NCBI GenBank assembly: GCA_002436085.1
Contig: DIXT01000028.1
Span: 1 to 28,807, forward strand
Length of the DNA stretch: 28,807 nt
Source: Anaerolineaceae bacterium UBA6073
GTDB taxonomy: Bacteria > Chloroflexota > Anaerolineae > Anaerolineales > Anaerolineaceae
Direction of reading: 5' to 3'
Below, in pieces: positions 16,903-24,274 of this stretch; positions within the stretch are counted from its first letter, which is position 1; each line of letters starts with the position of its first letter. Under the pieces are notes generated by a model that saw only the letters and a program-made list of their open reading frames with translations, was not told where the DNA came from and made no database searches. The position numbers were made by a program, and so were the translations under genes.

Positions 16903-17856
16903 TCAAAATAAATCAGGTTGATTTTGCTGATCTAGAGTTGAAAGTCTTTGTCTGGCTAGCTCTAAATACTTTTCATTTATCTCAATTCCAATATAGTGAT
17001 GTCCTAAAGACTTTGCAGCAACTACCGTGGTACCAGACCCCAAAAAGGGATCAAGTACGATGCTGTTAGGAGACATCGCAGATAATTTAATCAGATGCTC
17101 ACAAATTGCTAATGGCTTAACTGTGAGGTGATCATTTGTCTTACCTTTTTCTTTGATACTTGGCTTTGGAAGGAGAAAGACTCGGTCAATAGATTCTCCC
17201 AGAGGGTCAATAGAAAGTACATTCGATGGAAACATATTTTTTCCAACAGTCACTGTGCTATTAAAAAGGCCAACATTGTGCTTGATGACATTTGATAAAT
17301 ATGTTCCATCAGTAGGCTTTTGGCCCATTGCAATCGGTTCATAACATGATTTAAGCTGAGGAGTTTTCCATCCATCCAGTTTATATTTAAGTATTGCTTT
17401 TTCTTCGTTATCAATTTCCAATTTATCTATAAAATGGTTAAGACTCATCGCTTTGGGTTGATTTTGTGTATATAACCAGATAAAACTGTCGCGGATCTCG
17501 AAACCTGCATCATCAATTGCTGAACACAATCGGTGAAACAAACGCGGGCTCGAAAATGAGAAGAAAAACCCACCGGGTTTCAGTATTCTATAAACCTGTT
17601 GGGAAATTCCGAGGAACCAATCATAAAAATCCCTTCCTTGCATAGAGTCAAATTTCATCCCTGCGGGTAATGACTTTATGACTTGTTGGTTATTTCTATT
17701 ATGAACCTTTGATAAATCCCAGCTGTTATCAAGCTTATCCAAGAAGTACGGCGGATCAGTTAAAACAATATCGATTGAGTCCTCAGGAATTTGATTAAGA
17801 ACAGTTAAGGAATCACCGAGAAATAACTTATCGATAAAATTCTGAATGTTTTCCAT
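16903..17856 (-). CDS. Type II DNA methyltransferase, beta class (N6-adenine or N4-cytosine)
   Basis: 317 aa. The catalytic motif DPPY (residues 34-37) is N-terminal and the S-adenosylmethionine-binding motif DPFLGSGTT (269-277) is C-terminal, the order that defines beta-class amino-methyltransferases. DPPY favours N6-adenine methylation, without excluding N4-cytosine. The target-recognition part lies between them, at about residues 110-230. Start is the ATG whose complement is 17854-17856, preceded by AAGGA; the stop of the endonuclease gene is only 10 bases away. AT-rich base usage contrasts with the GC-rich neighbours, indicating acquisition as part of the cassette. It should protect host DNA against the neighbouring HNH endonuclease. 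The specificity cannot be read from sequence alone. Confidence 0.9.
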   Translation of the reverse strand: MENIQNFIDKLFLGDSLTVLNQIPEDSIDIVLTDPPYFLDKLDNSWDLSKVHNRNNQQVIKSLPAGMKFDSMQGRDFYDWFLGISQQVYRILKPGGFFFSFSSPRLFHRLCSAIDDAGFEIRDSFIWLYTQNQPKAMSLNHFIDKLEIDNEEKAILKYKLDGWKTPQLKSCYEPIAMGQKPTDGTYLSNVIKHNVGLFNSTVTVGKNMFPSNVLSIDPLGESIDRVFLLPKPSIKEKGKTNDHLTVKPLAICEHLIKLSAMSPNSIVLDPFLGSGTTVVAAKSLGHHYIGIEINEKYLELARQRLSTLDQQNQPDLF

Positions 17857-17866
17857 TTGTCCTTAT

Positions 17867-18586
17867 CTATGGCTGCTTTCCTTCAAATTTGGCATATAAC
17901 AGCTTATATATTTCATATTGTACATCCTCGTCGCAATTTTGAATGACTAAAGCGTTTGCTATCTGTATAACTCTCCCCTTCTTGTCGTAAACCCAATTAT
18001 TGCGATCTGCTCGATTACATTCTTGACATTGGGGAATCACATTGTCATCAGTAAGTTCTTTGTTGGGATTCATATGTGCTTTCTGCAATTGAGTGATTAC
18101 GTTAGGCCACATAAAGCTTGCACTTCCCTCCTTAGAACCACAAGTAGCACATCTGTTGCCATAACTTTTTTTTAGAGCGTCCCAATCGTTAAGTGTTGCT
18201 TGACGCCGCTTAGAAGTAAAATTAGGATATATTTTTTCAAGAGAAATAAGTTTGTATGTTCCTGGTGGTAGTTGTTCTTTATCATTTCTACGACTAGAAG
18301 CAATAAAAAAACCTTTCTGGGCCCCCAAATGCCTAGCTTGTTGGACGTCATTTGTGTTTGGATAATATTCTCGGATAAATTGAGTGAGCTCTTCTTTTGT
18401 TACGGCTTTCGTGTCGGGGTAGCCCAAACTCAGATAGACCAATACCAATCCGTCCAGTGTATAATGTCCTTTTTGGTGAAGCTTTGGGAGTTTTACACCA
18501 TGCATTTCTAGGTAAGTTTTGTGGTAATTCTCGACTAATGCATATTGTTTCTCGATTTCTGCATCACTAAGTTTTCTATATCCCAT
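17867..18586 (-). CDS. HNH-type type II restriction endonuclease
   Basis: 239 aa. The C-terminal half has an HNH nuclease with structural zinc ligands: CATC (Cys146, Cys149) and CQEC (Cys187, Cys190), with LQKAHMNPNKELTDDN placing His171 as likely general base and Asn182 in the motif, followed by NRADRNNWVYD. The N-terminal half is a separate region that may recognise DNA. The ATG at 18586 is chosen because GGAGGAG sits eight to nine bases upstream on this strand; the TTG at 18601 would overlap that site. It lies between the controller gene and the methyltransferase gene on the same strand, which is the main argument that it is a restriction enzyme and not another HNH nuclease. The cognate site is unknown. 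Confidence 0.82.
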   Translation of the reverse strand: MGYRKLSDAEIEKQYALVENYHKTYLEMHGVKLPKLHQKGHYTLDGLVLVYLSLGYPDTKAVTKEELTQFIREYYPNTNDVQQARHLGAQKGFFIASSRRNDKEQLPPGTYKLISLEKIYPNFTSKRRQATLNDWDALKKSYGNRCATCGSKEGSASFMWPNVITQLQKAHMNPNKELTDDNVIPQCQECNRADRNNWVYDKKGRVIQIANALVIQNCDEDVQYEIYKLLYAKFEGKQP

Positions 18587-18625
18587 TGTAAGCTCCTCCA
18601 AATTTAAGCTAATAGTTAACTTGAT

Positions 18626-18835
18626 CTATTCAAATCTAAAAAGTTCAAAAAGAGGGGTATCGAGTGCAGTAGCAATTTTGTTCAAGTTTTCGATCGTAAA
18701 ATTTCTCTCACCACGTTCAATCGCCCCAATATATGTTCGGTGAAGGCCCGTTCGTTCTGCGAGCATTTCTTGAGTTAATCCCCTGGACTTCCTATACTTT
18801 TGAATTTGTCTGCCTAATTTATGTAGTATGTCCAT
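18626..18835 (-). CDS. Restriction-modification controller (C) protein, XRE-family HTH
   Basis: 69 aa, typical of C proteins. One helix-turn-helix fills it: LGRQIQKYRKSRGLTQEMLA, then ERTGLHRTYIGAIERGERN, a signature very close to known controllers, and NLNKIATALDTPLFELF. C proteins are dimeric activator-repressors that delay restriction-enzyme expression after the system enters a new cell. Upstream on this strand lies a palindrome with two C-box-like sites and a -10 element (GATAAT, 18844-18849) placed so that transcription would begin within about two bases of the ATG. The message would therefore be leaderless, as reported for several C genes. It is followed 39 bases later by the endonuclease gene. 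Confidence 0.9.
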   Translation of the reverse strand: MDILHKLGRQIQKYRKSRGLTQEMLAERTGLHRTYIGAIERGERNFTIENLNKIATALDTPLFELFRFE

Positions 18836-18843
18836 GATTTATG

Positions 18844-18893
18844 ATTATCCCAAATGCTACTTATAAGTCTACAGACTATAAGTAGCATTTGGG
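18844..18893 (-). promoter_or_regulatory. C-protein operator and promoter: long palindrome with two C-boxes
   Basis: Bases 18849-18893 are palindromic: outer arms of 16 bp (CCCAAATGCTACTTAT and its complement) plus AGTCT/AGACT, with one extra A on one side. On the minus strand it reads ACTTATAGTC, TGTA, GACTTATAAGT, that is, two C-boxes with a 4-bp spacer (18874-18883 and 18859-18869). The proximal box overlaps the expected -35 position; GATAAT at 18844-18849 is the -10. This matches the activator/repressor layout of known C systems. The rest, 18898-18994, shows no gene. Confidence 0.82.
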
Positions 18894-18994
18894 TAAAAGG
18901 AAATTGTAGTAATAATTGATTATTGATGGTTTTTGAGCTTAATAAAAATCTCGAATTGGTCTTTCACATTCCTGCGTAGCATTTTAAAAATTTA

Positions 18995-19003
18995 TGCTAA
19001 AAT
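18995..19003 (+). promoter_or_regulatory. Extended -10 promoter of tRNA-Gln
   Basis: TGCTAAAAT at 18995-19003 (TG, one base, TAAAAT) predicts a start near 19010, five bases before the mature tRNA end. No clear -35 is seen. Confidence 0.55.
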
Positions 19004-19014
19004 AGGCGCAACTC

Positions 19015-19088
19015 TGGGGCATGGTGCAACGGCAGCACACCGGACTTTGAATCCGTGGATCTAGGTTCGAATCCTGGTGCCCCAGCCA
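19015..19088 (+). tRNA. tRNA-Gln (anticodon UUG), CCA encoded
   Basis: A full cloverleaf is visible: acceptor TGGGGCA (19015-19021) with TGCCCCA (19078-19084), D-stem GTGC/GCAC, anticodon loop CTTTGAA with anticodon TTG at 19047-19049, T-stem CTAGG/CCTGG around TTCGAAT, discriminator G and an encoded CCA (19086-19088). The acceptor begins with a weak U-A pair, as usual for tRNA-Gln. The outermost anticodon-stem pair (19040 with 19056) is a C-T mismatch. It lies 100 bases before glmU; 19089-19188 holds only the glmU leader, with GGAG at 19179-19182. Confidence 0.95.
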
Positions 19089-19188
19089 GAATTACTGTGA
19101 ACAAAGATAACGACCCTGATCATACAACTTTTCCGGCGCGCAGCCTGTTGTTAAACGTTGCCTGCCGGGTCCCGCTTTGGAGTACATC

Positions 19189-20547
19189 ATGAAAACGGCT
19201 TCCATTATCCTCGCCGCCGGGCAAGGCACGCGCATGCGCTCGCGGCTGGCCAAAGTCTTGCATCCCTTGCTCGGCAAACCCATGCTGCTCTACGCGCTGG
19301 AAGCCGCGCGTGCCGCGTCAGATTACGCGCCGGTACTGGTCATCGGGCACGCCGCGGATGAAGTCCGGGCGGCTGTGGAAGCCGCGGGAGCGGAGGCTGT
19401 TTTTGCTTTGCAGGAACAGCAGCTTGGCACCGGGCACGCGGTCATGTCTGCGCGCGAAACCGTACCTGCCGACGCGGAGCTGGTGCTGGTGACTTGCGGG
19501 GATATGCCCCTGCTGCGCGCCGAGACGCTGCGAAGCCTGGCGCATCGGCATCAGGAATCCGGCGGCGTTGTTACGATGACCAGCGTGGTAGGCGATGTGC
19601 CGCGCGGCTTTGGTAGAATTCTGCGCGGAGCGGACGGCAGCGTGCAGGCGATTGTTGAGGAAGCAGCCGCCACCCCGGAGCAGCTCGCAATCCGCGAGTA
19701 TAACGTCTCGGCGTACTGCTTTGACGCGCGCTGGCTGTGGGCGCACCTGGAAAAGATCCAGCTCTCAGCAAAAAGGGAATACTACCTGACGGACCTGGTA
19801 GCGATGGCCGCGCAAGAAGGCAAACGCGTGGAATCCCTGGTGCTGCAGGACCGGCTGGAAACGCTTGGAATCAACACACGCGTGGACCTGGCGGACGCGG
19901 AAACCGCGCTGCGCAAGCGCGTGAACGAAAGCTGGATGCTGGCCGGCGTTACCTTGCTGGACCCAGCCACCACGACAATTGAACCGGATGTACAAATCGG
20001 GCAGGATACGACCATTCTTCCCAACACCGCCCTGCGCGGAAAAACCGTGATTGGTGAGGACTGCCGCATCGGACCCAACACCACCCTGCTGGACACGCAG
20101 GTCGGCAGCGAAACGACCATTTGCGACTCGGTCGCGGAATATGCCAGCGTCGGGTCGCAGGTCAGCATCGGTCCGTTCTGCCATCTGCGCAAGGGCGCGG
20201 TGCTGGCGGACCGGGTGCATATGGGCAACTTTGGCGAGGTCAAATCTTCGTATTTGGGTGAGAACGTCAAGATGGGGCACTTCTCGTACATCGGGGATGC
20301 CAGCATCGGCGCGAATGTGAACATCGGCGCGGGGACAATAACATGCAATTTTGACGGGGTCAACAAGAACCGCACCGAAATCGGAGAGAACAGCTTCATC
20401 GGGAGCGACACAATGCTCGTCGCTCCGTTGAAGATTGGGAAAAACGCCAGAACGGGCGCTGGCGCGGTAGTAACGCGGGATGTGCCGGATAACACGCTTG
20501 TGTACGGCGTCCCCGCCCGGGAGAGAAAGGAAAACAGTGGGCAGTAA
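19189..20547 (+). CDS. glmU: Bifunctional UDP-GlcNAc pyrophosphorylase / glucosamine-1-phosphate acetyltransferase
   Basis: 452 aa, full length. The cytoplasmic enzyme acetylates glucosamine-1-phosphate (C-terminal domain) and then uridylylates it (N-terminal domain) to make UDP-GlcNAc for cell-wall synthesis. The pyrophosphorylase motif is LAAGQGTRMRSRLAKVLH (residues 8-25), with QLGTGHAV and GDMPLL following. From about residue 255 a left-handed beta-helix of hexapeptide repeats begins (IGQDTTI, VIGEDCRIGPNT), ending with the acetyltransferase signatures NVNIGAGTITCNFDGVNK and IGSDTMLVAPLKIG. Start ATG 19189 has GGAG six bases upstream; the in-frame TTG at 19177 overlaps that site. It overlaps the next gene by 11 bases. 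Confidence 0.95.
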   Translation: MKTASIILAAGQGTRMRSRLAKVLHPLLGKPMLLYALEAARAASDYAPVLVIGHAADEVRAAVEAAGAEAVFALQEQQLGTGHAVMSARETVPADAELVLVTCGDMPLLRAETLRSLAHRHQESGGVVTMTSVVGDVPRGFGRILRGADGSVQAIVEEAAATPEQLAIREYNVSAYCFDARWLWAHLEKIQLSAKREYYLTDLVAMAAQEGKRVESLVLQDRLETLGINTRVDLADAETALRKRVNESWMLAGVTLLDPATTTIEPDVQIGQDTTILPNTALRGKTVIGEDCRIGPNTTLLDTQVGSETTICDSVAEYASVGSQVSIGPFCHLRKGAVLADRVHMGNFGEVKSSYLGENVKMGHFSYIGDASIGANVNIGAGTITCNFDGVNKNRTEIGENSFIGSDTMLVAPLKIGKNARTGAGAVVTRDVPDNTLVYGVPARERKENSGQ

Positions 20548-21814
20548 TACCCTTTTATGGGTGGTTTTTGGAGCGGCGTTCGTGCTTGACCTCTTGATAT
20601 CCACCGCTAAATCAGCGTTTTCACACGTTCGGCTGCCGTACCTGATCAGCCTGCGCGAGAAAGAACCGGGGAAAGTGGATCGGACCATCGCGCTGATTGA
20701 AAAAGTCGGCTTGCGCACCTCGCTGCGGCTGGGCCTGGCGCTGGCGCATTTTCTGGTCGCAGGCGTCGCGGCTGTGATTGTCATTCAAATCCTGAAGATT
20801 CCGTCTTTTTGGGCGCTGCTCGGGATAATCATCGGGATTATGCTGCTCGTTTCGGTCTTTGAATACCTGCTTGAACGCAGGATCCTGGACGCCCCCGAGA
20901 AATCCGCGATAGGTTTTACCGGTTTTGCCGCGCTCCTGGATTTTTTCTTCCTGCCAGCCACCAGGCTGATGACCGCGCTGTTGGGAACGCATGCGGAAAA
21001 AGTTACCCTCTCCGTCACGGATGAAGCCCTGCGCGATTGGGTGGAGGTCGGGCAGCCGGAAAGCACGCTGGAAAAGGGCGAACGCGAGATGATTTATTCC
21101 ATCTTTCATTTCAGCGAGACCCTGACCCGCGAGATTATGGTGCCGCGCATCGACGTGCTGGCGCTGGATGTGAACACCACCATCAGAGATGCGCGCAAGG
21201 AATTCATCAATGCCGGGCATTCCCGCGTGCCGGTATATGAAGACACCGTTGACAATGTAGTGGGTCTGCTCTACGCCAAAGACCTGCTGGGCGTGGTAGA
21301 TGGGAACGACACGATTGCCCAACAGCGGAAACTGCTGCGACCGGCGTATTTTGTGCCCGAGGCGAAAAAGGTGGACGAGCTGCTGACCGAATTGCAGCTG
21401 CGCGGCGTGCATATGGCCGTCGTTGTAGATGAGTACGGCGGCGTCGCCGGGGTGGTCACACTGGAAGACATCATGGAGGAAATCGTTGGCGAAATTCGCG
21501 ACGAGTATGACCAGGCCGAGGAACGTCTGTACGAAGAAACCGGCTCGGGCGAATATGTTTTTTTGGGGCGGGCGACCATCGACGAGTTCAATGAGGCCAC
21601 CGGACTCCACCTTTCTAAAGAGCATGCCGACACTTTGGGCGGCTTGATATACAGTGAGCTGGGGCGGGTGCCGCAGCCCGGGGAAGTGGTGAATGAAGAG
21701 GGCGTAGAATTCACCGTGGAAGAAGTTATCGCGCGGCGCATCCTGAAAGTGAAAGCGCGCATGCTGACGGAAGGGCGATCGCCGGAAGAGCAAGAGGGCA
21801 ATAATGTTAAATAA
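20537..21814 (+). CDS. CNNM/CorC-type membrane protein with CBS domains
   Basis: 425 aa. The family (often called hemolysin-related or CorC/HlyC) is implicated in divalent-cation, mainly magnesium, transport. Here the N-terminal DUF21-like region has about three to four hydrophobic segments up to residue 160. Two CBS domains follow at about 195-310, recognisable from REIMVPRIDVLALD, HSRVPVYEDTVDNVVGLLY and VVVDEYGGVAGVVTLEDIME. The C-terminal CorC_HlyC domain is at about 330-415. GTG at 20537 is chosen because AAAGG lies six bases upstream and it gives a normal hydrophobic N-terminus. It overlaps glmU by 11 bases and cdd by 11 bases. Neighbouring cdd and recO are typical companions of this family. 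Confidence 0.88.
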   Translation: MGSNTLLWVVFGAAFVLDLLISTAKSAFSHVRLPYLISLREKEPGKVDRTIALIEKVGLRTSLRLGLALAHFLVAGVAAVIVIQILKIPSFWALLGIIIGIMLLVSVFEYLLERRILDAPEKSAIGFTGFAALLDFFFLPATRLMTALLGTHAEKVTLSVTDEALRDWVEVGQPESTLEKGEREMIYSIFHFSETLTREIMVPRIDVLALDVNTTIRDARKEFINAGHSRVPVYEDTVDNVVGLLYAKDLLGVVDGNDTIAQQRKLLRPAYFVPEAKKVDELLTELQLRGVHMAVVVDEYGGVAGVVTLEDIMEEIVGEIRDEYDQAEERLYEETGSGEYVFLGRATIDEFNEATGLHLSKEHADTLGGLIYSELGRVPQPGEVVNEEGVEFTVEEVIARRILKVKARMLTEGRSPEEQEGNNVK

Positions 21815-22211
21815 GCAGGATAAAGAAAATCTTGTCCGCCGGGCAAAAGAAGCCCGTGAACTGGCTTACGCGCCATATTCCCACTACAAGGTCGGGGCGG
21901 CGGTGCTTACCGCGGACGGGCAGGTATTCAGTGGAAACAACGTCGAGAACGCTGCCTATCCATCCTCCTTGTGCGCGGAGCGAGTGGCAATCTTCAAGGC
22001 GGTTTCGGAAGGACACCGTGTGCTGCAGGCCATCGCTGTTGTAACCGAGAACGGCGGCTCGCCTTGCGGCGGCTGCCGGCAGGTGATGCGCGAATTTGGG
22101 GGTAAACAGATGGTGGTGCTCATCGCTGATGAAAGCGGCATGCTGATGGAAGAATATACACTGGACCAGCTGCTGCCGCGCTCTTTTGGTCCGGAAGAGC
22201 TTCCGCGCTAA
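21804..22211 (+). CDS. cdd: Cytidine deaminase
   Basis: 135 aa, the normal length of the tetrameric bacterial enzyme, which deaminates cytidine and deoxycytidine to uridine and deoxyuridine in pyrimidine salvage. The zinc and catalytic residues are all present: CAE at residues 57-59 and PCGGC with Cys88 and Cys91. NNVENAAYPSSLCAER and APYSHYKVGAAV are family signatures. The ATG overlaps the end of the CBS-protein gene by 11 bases, with GAGGG upstream. The next gene, recO, starts 30 bases downstream, so the genes are likely co-transcribed. Confidence 0.95.
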   Translation: MLNKQDKENLVRRAKEARELAYAPYSHYKVGAAVLTADGQVFSGNNVENAAYPSSLCAERVAIFKAVSEGHRVLQAIAVVTENGGSPCGGCRQVMREFGGKQMVVLIADESGMLMEEYTLDQLLPRSFGPEELPR

Positions 22212-22241
22212 TGCCTGGAAGGAAAAGCAAATAGGAGCGGG

Positions 22242-23000
22242 ATGCCCGACAAGGAGAACCGAACATTTCGGGCAACTGCAGTGGTCTTGCGGCATGTGGA
22301 ATATGGGGAAGCCGATCGCATTCTGACGCTGTTCACACTTGAGAAAGGCAAAATTCAGGCAATTGCCAAGGGCGTGCGCAAGATTCGCTCGCGCAAAGCC
22401 GGGCATCTGGAGCCCTTTACCAGGGTGGCGTTGTTTCTGGCAAAAGGGCGCAACCTGGCGATTGTGACGCAGGCGGAAGCGCTGGAGAGCTACCCCGGGA
22501 TCCGCGCGGATTTGCAGCGCACCGCCCTGGCGGCTTATGTGATTGAACTTCTGGACCGCTTTACCCAGGAGGAAGGCGAAAACCGGCAGCTTTTTGGTCT
22601 GTTGGTGGATACGCTCGGGCGCTTGAACCAGGATGAGCAGCCCGAAACGATTGTGCGCTACTACGAAGTGCAGCTCTTGGACCTGCTCGGCTTCCGACCG
22701 GAACTGACCCGCTGCGTGGTTTGCCGCGCCGAGATTAAGCCGGAGGACCAGTTCTTTTCCGCCAGGCTGGGCGGCGCTTTGTGCCCGCGCTGCAGCGGGC
22801 AAGATACTGCCGCCTGGCGGATTTCTGTGTCCGCCCTTAAGTATCTGCGCTACTTCCAACGCTCGCCGTACTCGGCCGTGCGCGGGCGGGTGATCCCCGT
22901 GGCGGCGGAGGTGGAACTGCGCGCGCTGATGGAGCGGTACTTCACGTACTTGCTGGAGTATGGATTGCGCACCCCCGGCTTCCTGGACGCGATTTCGTAG
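22242..23000 (+). CDS. recO: DNA repair protein RecO
   Basis: 252 aa. RecO acts with RecR and RecF in the loading of RecA on gapped DNA. The N-terminal OB-fold is recognisable from RATAVVLRHVEYGEADRILT and KGKIQAIAKGVRKIRSRKAG. The C-terminal helical domain carries a four-Cys zinc site (Cys158, Cys161, Cys181, Cys184). AGGAG at 22233-22237 is four bases before the ATG. In many Firmicutes-like gene clusters the order is ybeY, dgkA, cdd, era, recO, glyQS; here cdd and recO are kept and glyQS follows after about 1.5 kb of non-coding DNA. Confidence 0.93.
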   Translation: MPDKENRTFRATAVVLRHVEYGEADRILTLFTLEKGKIQAIAKGVRKIRSRKAGHLEPFTRVALFLAKGRNLAIVTQAEALESYPGIRADLQRTALAAYVIELLDRFTQEEGENRQLFGLLVDTLGRLNQDEQPETIVRYYEVQLLDLLGFRPELTRCVVCRAEIKPEDQFFSARLGGALCPRCSGQDTAAWRISVSALKYLRYFQRSPYSAVRGRVIPVAAEVELRALMERYFTYLLEYGLRTPGFLDAIS

Positions 23001-23180
23001 ATTGGTGTTGTAAGGCGGTTTACGCTCTTCAAACAGCTGATCGAAAAACTATTGGAGGGGCGAAGCATCCCCAAATCGCAAGCCTGGTTAGGTAATCCTT
23101 TTTGCTGGGTTTATTCGTCCTTATTAGTGGGCATTGATTTGGAATGACCGATGGGGGAAACCTTTTTTCGGGGAGAAGGT
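23001..23180. other. Intergenic region after recO, no gene seen
   Basis: No convincing coding potential in either strand. Small GC hairpins such as GGGGCGAAGCATCCCC (about 23056-23071) are present. No clear intrinsic terminator for recO is seen. The stretch appears to be worn intergenic-repeat material continuing into the tandem repeat at 23181. Confidence 0.5.
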
Positions 23181-23226
23181 GCCCGCAGGGCGGATGAGGG
23201 TCTGCCCGCAGGGCGGATGAGGGTCT
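23181..23226. repeat. Two tandem copies of a 23-bp unit
   Basis: Exact tandem copies at 23181-23203 and 23204-23226, starting GCCCGCAGGGCGG and ending GATGAGGGTCT. The GATGAGGGTCT end is repeated in reverse complement at 23689-23699, on the other side of the DUF559 pseudogene. Confidence 0.9.
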
Positions 23227-23283
23227 TTGGATGTTTGAAAATGCATGTGATCTCGTTACCGGGGGTATCAGATCGAATTATTT

Positions 23284-23637
23284 TCATCTCCCTATCAGGG
23301 CTCTCACTTTTTCATCCAGATGGAGATACACCTCAGAGAAATTGTTCCGTATCTCCTCATTGGTAATTCGCAGAACCTCAACGACAAGATTGAACAAAAA
23401 ATTAGTCCGATCATCATCATGCTTGATTCCTGATTTTTCAAACTGCTGGCCTCAGTCGAGTTCAATCACCAGATGCGCTTTATAGAAACAAAAATCGACG
23501 ATGTACTTCCCAATGACTTTTTGGCGATGAAAACGCACAGGGCAAGTTCGAAAAAACTTATACCAAAGTTTATTTTCTTCTGGCGTGGCGTTGTGGCGTA
23601 AGGACTTAGCCTTGCTGTTAATGTCAGGTTTGTCCAT
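23284..23637 (-). pseudogene. DUF559 endonuclease-like gene with one internal stop
   Basis: Read on the minus strand from the ATG at 23637, the first 61 codons give a DUF559 N-terminus (LRHNATPEENKLWYKFF, VRFHRQKVIGKYIVDFCFYK, LVIELD). A TGA at 23454-23452 interrupts it exactly where the family has a Gly after the conserved Asp (DG.QH). The same frame then continues to a normal stop at 23284 with a clear family C-terminus (KHDDDRTNFLFNLVVEVL, RITNEEIRNNFSEV). One base change (GGA to TGA) would explain the stop. The conserved QH is also altered to QQ, supporting decay. DUF559 proteins are small Vsr-like nuclease-fold proteins of unclear function. Confidence 0.85.
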
Positions 23638-23663
23638 TTTCTAATTATCACATCAACTTGTAT

Positions 23664-23691
23664 TATTGAGAAAAAGATATTGAGAAAAAGA
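23664..23691. repeat. Two tandem copies of a 14-bp unit
   Basis: TATTGAGAAAAAGA occurs at 23664-23677 and again at 23678-23691, immediately upstream (minus strand) of the DUF559 pseudogene and abutting the 11-bp repeat arm. Confidence 0.85.
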
Positions 23692-23792
23692 CCCTCATCA
23701 GTCTCGCTGCGCTCGCCAGCTTAGCCTCCGGCACGCAAGCAGCCCCCTGGGGAAGCCAAACGACTCTCTGCTCTCGCCGGTCTCCTGACTGT

Positions 23793-23943
23793 GCGAGGTT
23801 CTTGACCGTAGGTCTCCGCTTTTATCAGATCGTAGGGCGGCTTGCGTCTTTCAAGCCGCCAATTTCGTCAGGTTGGAGTGCGCAACCTGACCTACAAAAA
23901 ACCGCATCCATATCAGGACATTTCTATTTTGCTACTTTAGGAC
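23793..23943. repeat. 151-bp direct repeat, copy 1
   Basis: Begins GCGAGGTTCTTGACCGTAGG and ends TTTTGCTACTTTAGGAC. It is the same length as copy 2 (24275-24425), with six substitutions by eye. It contains the stem GGCGGCTTG/CAAGCCGCC, the stem CAGGTT/AACCTG, and an outer pair GTAGGTC/GACCTAC, so it can fold into a branched structure. No open reading frame worth calling. The bases between 23700 and 23792 show no gene. Confidence 0.92.
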
Positions 23944-23971
23944 TTGTCTAGCACCCTCATAAAGGACCCTT

Positions 23972-24001
23972 GCCAGCACATTTGATCACTTGGTTGCTGG
24001 C
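23972..24001. repeat. Short inverted repeat between the 151-bp copies
   Basis: GCCAGCA (23972-23978) and TGCTGGC (23995-24001) are exact complements around a 16-nt loop. It is part of the degenerate DNA separating the two direct repeats. Confidence 0.5.
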
Positions 24002-24152
24002 TGGGCGGGCAGGCTTCGCGCTTAGGAGGCCGGCGAGATCGGAGAACTCACCGGTTGGGTGGAGCGACACCGGGCGTTTATCTGTATTTAGCCAATCGGA
24101 GCGCAACCAACTGTCTGAAGATGGCGTGTTTGTAGGGCATAATCGCAAAGGG

Positions 24153-24187
24153 TGTTGGGTTACGCTTCTACGTCGCTTCACCCAACA
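24153..24187. repeat. Stem-loop of the TGTTGGGT type
   Basis: TGTTGGGT (24153-24160) pairs with ACCCAACA (24180-24187) around a 19-nt loop. It lies between the two 151-bp repeats, in a stretch (23944-24274) that otherwise shows no gene. Confidence 0.7.
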
Positions 24188-24274
24188 GCTGGAGACCTGC
24201 GGTCAAATGCCGCGCACGGTGGGGTCCCACTCCGCTTCGCTTCGGGGATAATAAACACCGGCGCGATCGGAAGC

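Larger units (their letters stand above)
23216..23699. repeat. 11-bp inverted repeat bracketing the DUF559 pseudogene
   Basis: GATGAGGGTCT at 23216-23226 (and again at 23193-23203) is the exact complement of AGACCCTCATC at 23689-23699. The DUF559 remnant lies between them. This could be the edge of a small mobile unit or simply two members of a dispersed intergenic repeat in opposite orientation. Confidence 0.5.

Noticed and set aside
16903..19088. The AT-rich cassette next to tRNA-Gln as a tRNA-integrated genomic island
   Set aside because: No integrase gene, and I see no duplication of the tRNA 3' end on the far side of the cassette. Acquisition by another route is more likely.
23452..23454. 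The TGA inside the DUF559 frame as a selenocysteine or recoded codon
   Set aside because: It falls on a conserved Gly, not a Cys, no selenocysteine-type stem-loop is evident just downstream, and the adjacent QH is also lost. Simple decay explains it.
23970..24251. A 93-codon open frame between the two 151-bp repeats
   Set aside because: It runs across the TGTTGGGT stem-loop and other inverted repeats, has no Shine-Dalgarno, and the translation resembles no family I know. More likely non-coding repeat DNA.
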